A stretch of DNA of 8,703 nt from DATFAS01 sp035254305 (GTDB lineage: Bacteria > Bacillota > Bacilli > Aneurinibacillales > RAOX-1). The position numbers and the translations under genes are program-made. The stretch lies in assembly GCA_035254305.1 (NCBI GenBank), contig DATFAS010000162.1, forward strand, positions 1 through 8,703. Direction: 5' to 3'. Positions 7,601 to 8,703 of this stretch are shown one piece after another. Each line of letters opens with the position of its first letter. Position 1 is the first letter of the stretch. The notes below the pieces were generated by a model, which ran no database searches, was not told where the DNA came from, and was given only the letters and a program-made list of their open reading frames with translations.

Positions 7601-7795
7601 TTCAGTAACTAACAAGCCACATCCTACCGCACAATAAGGGCATATACTCGGGATTTGCTTTCCCTTTTTCATCTGTAACTTAACTTTGGATGCCTGTGCA
7701 TGTACAGGCAACACGTTAACCCCAGCGACAGACGCTATTGTAACCCCAGCTACTGTAGCACCTGTCCGCTTTAGAAAGTCACGGCGTGTAATCAT
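4667..7795 (-). CDS. fdnG: selenocysteine formate dehydrogenase-N catalytic subunit, Tat-exported, bis-MGD
   Basis: One 1042-residue selenoprotein, read through an in-frame TGA at 7226-7228 as selenocysteine 190. It oxidises formate to CO2 at a Mo-bis-MGD centre outside the cytoplasmic membrane. The N-terminus has a twin-arginine signal (TRRDFLK, residues 3-9), a hydrophobic stretch 11-28 and an AQA cleavage-type site at 33-35. Cys52/55/59/87 (CPYCAVGC...CPKG) bind a [4Fe-4S] cluster. The active-site context is NQARI-U-HSSTV followed by FGRGG, as in E. coli FdnG (NQARVUHGPTV). Downstream are ENHPVGF (227-235 region), IDPRFTRT (251-258), GWTQHTTG (427-434), LLGNMGRPGGG (447-457), LRGHSNVQG (461-469) and a C-terminal dinucleotide-binding domain (about 915-1042, with PIHWGYAGI). 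The length is close to E. coli FdnG (1015). ATG at 7793-7795 follows a GGGGGGAG run by about 4 nt. Calling it as two ORFs or as a pseudogene would be wrong. Confidence 0.95.
7192..7222 (-). promoter_or_regulatory. bacterial SECIS-like hairpin directing selenocysteine insertion in fdnG
   Basis: Just downstream of the UGA (7228-7226) and one codon later, the mRNA can fold as AGCU (7222-7219) pairing with AGCU (7195-7192), a four-base bulge CUAC on the 5' side, then a 7-bp apical stem AGUGCCC/GGGUACU (one G-U pair) closed by the loop GGUCU. A GGUC-containing apical loop and an unpaired U near the stem are the features recognised by SelB in E. coli fdhF/fdnG elements. The element lies inside the coding region, as is usual for bacteria. 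Confidence 0.82.
7226..7228 (-). other. UGA selenocysteine codon (Sec190 of FdnG)
   Basis: TGA on the minus strand, flanked on both sides by sequence conserved in the formate dehydrogenase family: NQARI before and HSSTV...FGRGG after, in one frame. The position equals the molybdenum-coordinating selenocysteine of E. coli FdnG (residue 196). The host must therefore encode SelA, SelB, SelC and SelD elsewhere; none is in the window. Confidence 0.95.
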
Positions 7796-7829
7796 CCTTC
7801 TCCCCCCATTTTTCTATCGATGTCTCCCC

Positions 7830-8591
7830 CTATAAATCTGCCATTGCTGCAACCTGTGGCAATCGATCAGTGATTCGATCTCCTGACGTATAGACTGACG
7901 CCATTTGACCTCGTATGTACCCTATGACCTCTATCTCTAAATGGTCTGCTAATTCTACTGCTTGTTTGGTTGCTGCAGTTCTAGAACCAATGATCCCAAC
8001 ACCAAACCTAGCAGCTTTCGATAACATCTCATAGGAAATCCTTCCTGTTGTCAGAAGGATGAGATCTTTAGGGTTCAAACGTTCCCTCACTGCGTAGCCG
8101 AACACTTTGTCAACGGCATTATGTCGACCGATGTCTTCTCGCACAATAAATTCACCACTCGAGTTAATCAAGCAGGCAGCGTGCATCCCACCGGTCTCCA
8201 AATAGAGTGGGGTAAGCTTAGAGAATTCTCGCATCTTCTGCTGTAGATATGATAGTGTCGTTGTTCGCGAGTAATCTACTTTACTCAGTTGTCCAACATC
8301 TGAAATAGAGCGAAAAGTAACTCCTCTTCCACAACCAGCTGTAACATGCCTGCGTTGTTGTAAAAAAGACTCCACTTCGCGCCCTGACATCAGATCTGCC
8401 CATATTTTCCCGCGATAATCATCAATGATTAATCTCTTAAGATCTCCCATTTGGTCTATTATTCCCTCAGAAAACAGGTACCCAATAGCCCAATCTTCCC
8501 AATCTACTCTACTTAATTGGATAGATACTAATTCATAGCGGTTGATATAAAGAGTGACGGTGTGCTCTTCTGGACATTTCTTTCGAACCAC
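7830..8591 (-). CDS. fdhD: formate dehydrogenase sulfurtransferase/accessory protein FdhD
   Basis: A 253-residue cytoplasmic protein, starting at GTG 8591. FdhD takes sulfur from a cysteine desulfurase and delivers it to Mo-bis-MGD before insertion into formate dehydrogenase. Family motifs seen are DWAIGYLFSEGII near the N-terminus, TAGCGRGVTF (Cys87), ETGGMHAAC, EDIGRHNAVDK (152-162), TTGRISYEML (181-190) and SRTA (203-206). The E. coli enzyme uses a CxxC pair in the catalytic loop; here only the first cysteine is present (CGRG). The frame stays open to a TTG at 8615. The GTG is preferred because AAGGGGGTG (8597-8605) lies 5 nt before it and the TTG has no such site. It is the first gene of the cluster, 34 nt before fdnG, and the upstream region carries inverted repeats that may control the whole operon. 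Confidence 0.92.
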   Translation of the reverse strand: MVRKKCPEEHTVTLYINRYELVSIQLSRVDWEDWAIGYLFSEGIIDQMGDLKRLIIDDYRGKIWADLMSGREVESFLQQRRHVTAGCGRGVTFRSISDVGQLSKVDYSRTTTLSYLQQKMREFSKLTPLYLETGGMHAACLINSSGEFIVREDIGRHNAVDKVFGYAVRERLNPKDLILLTTGRISYEMLSKAARFGVGIIGSRTAATKQAVELADHLEIEVIGYIRGQMASVYTSGDRITDRLPQVAAMADL

Positions 8592-8596
8592 TTCCC

Positions 8597-8605
8597 CACC
8601 CCCTT
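8597..8605 (-). promoter_or_regulatory. ribosome binding site that decides the fdhD start
   Basis: Read on the minus strand, AAGGGGGTG differs by one base from the ideal AAGGAGGTG and ends 5 nt before GTG 8591-8589. It lies inside the extra codons that the longer TTG-8615 reading would add, so it supports the shorter FdhD. Confidence 0.6.
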
Positions 8606-8614
8606 TATTTTTCA

Positions 8615-8643
8615 ATTATACTAAAAATTTCATGCAACTAAAA
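8615..8643 (-). promoter_or_regulatory. candidate promoter of the fdhD-fdnGH-nrfD-fdhE-mobA-tatA operon
   Basis: On the minus strand a perfect TATAAT lies at 8620-8615. The hexamer 17 nt upstream (8643-8638, TTTTAG) is a poor -35, as expected of an activator-dependent promoter. If used, transcription starts near 8608, immediately before the fdhD ribosome binding site, which is a very short leader. A second weak pair, TATAAA (8663-8658) with TTTTTA 17 nt upstream, would give a longer leader and would span the 8665-8678 palindrome. I cannot decide between them. Confidence 0.4.
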
Positions 8644-8660
8644 ATATTGCCATGAAATTT
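8625..8660. promoter_or_regulatory. 10-bp perfect inverted repeat, putative operator
   Basis: AAATTTCATG (8625-8634) and its exact reverse complement CATGAAATTT (8651-8660) are separated by 16 nt. The similarity continues inwards with CAA (8635-8637) against TTGC (8647-8650), broken by one extra base. The arms flank the region where the -35 of the fdhD promoter would be. Arm centres are 26 bp apart, between two and three helical turns, so two bound dimers or a looped/stem structure are both possible. No regulator family is recognised. Confidence 0.55.
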
Positions 8661-8664
8661 ATAT

Positions 8665-8678
8665 ACATGATATCATGT
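8665..8678. promoter_or_regulatory. 14-bp perfect palindrome ACATGATATCATGT, putative regulator site
   Basis: A perfect dyad centred on GATATC, 5 nt from the 8651-8660 repeat arm. It shares the CATG core with both arms of the neighbouring repeat. Its place upstream of the operon promoter suits an activator or repressor. It does not match the Bacillus Fnr consensus TGTGA-N6-TCACA. Confidence 0.5.
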
Positions 8679-8703
8679 TATAAAAAACGTGTAAATCGCT
8701 ATT

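Noticed and set aside
7226..7795. Truncated or pseudogenised formate dehydrogenase N-terminal fragment
   Set aside because: The TGA lies exactly at the family's selenocysteine position, is followed by a SECIS-like hairpin, and the frame is intact for 850 more codons.
7792..7809. Five-codon mini-ORF (ATG GGG GGA GAA GGA TGA) whose stop overlaps the fdnG start as ATGA
   Set aside because: The codons are just the purine-rich ribosome binding region of fdnG, and the upstream GGGGGAG is about 14 nt from this ATG, too far to drive it.
8665..8678. Fnr-type binding site
   Set aside because: The palindrome is ACATGATATCATGT; it lacks the TGTGA-N6-TCACA half-sites of Bacillus Fnr and has no TTGAT-N4-ATCAA pattern, so naming the regulator would be a guess.

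Overview
The window carries one compact minus-strand gene cluster for a respiratory, outward-facing selenocysteine formate dehydrogenase. An unrelated plus-strand glycosyltransferase-like gene lies at the left edge. The AT-leaning sequence, strong AGGAGG-type ribosome binding sites, TTG/GTG starts and a CgeB-like (spore-associated family) neighbour point to a low-GC Firmicute, most likely a spore former of the Bacillales or a relative. The species cannot be named from this sequence.

Layout, left to right: 135-1055 (+) is a CgeB-like glycosyltransferase-family protein. A hairpin at 1057-1108 can terminate transcription from both sides. All remaining genes read right to left, so their transcription order is: fdhD (8591-7830), the catalytic subunit fdnG with an in-frame UGA (7795-4667), the four-cluster iron-sulfur subunit fdnH (4663-3860), an NrfD/PsrC-type membrane subunit (3846-2920), a 141-nt gap with a stem-loop, fdhE (2778-1948), mobA (1931-1323) and a small tatA (1300-1121).

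The genes form a nearly self-sufficient module. MobA attaches the guanosine nucleotide to molybdopterin. FdhD sulfurates the bis-MGD cofactor. FdhE is a rubredoxin-like maturation factor. TatA supplies the pore component for export of the folded FdnG-FdnH pair, and FdnG carries a twin-arginine signal. Electrons from formate should pass from the Mo/Sec site through one [4Fe-4S] cluster in FdnG and four in FdnH to the quinone-reactive NrfD-type subunit. This replaces the cytochrome b subunit (FdnI) of the E. coli enzyme.

The least ordinary points are: the UGA at 7226-7228 followed by a clear bacterial SECIS-like hairpin, which splits fdnG in a naive gene call; the FdnG/FdnH/NrfD hybrid architecture; tatA placed inside the operon; and a dense set of inverted repeats upstream of fdhD that looks like an operator region. 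I see no CRISPR array, tRNA, rRNA or intact mobile element, and no gene-free stretch longer than 300 bases.
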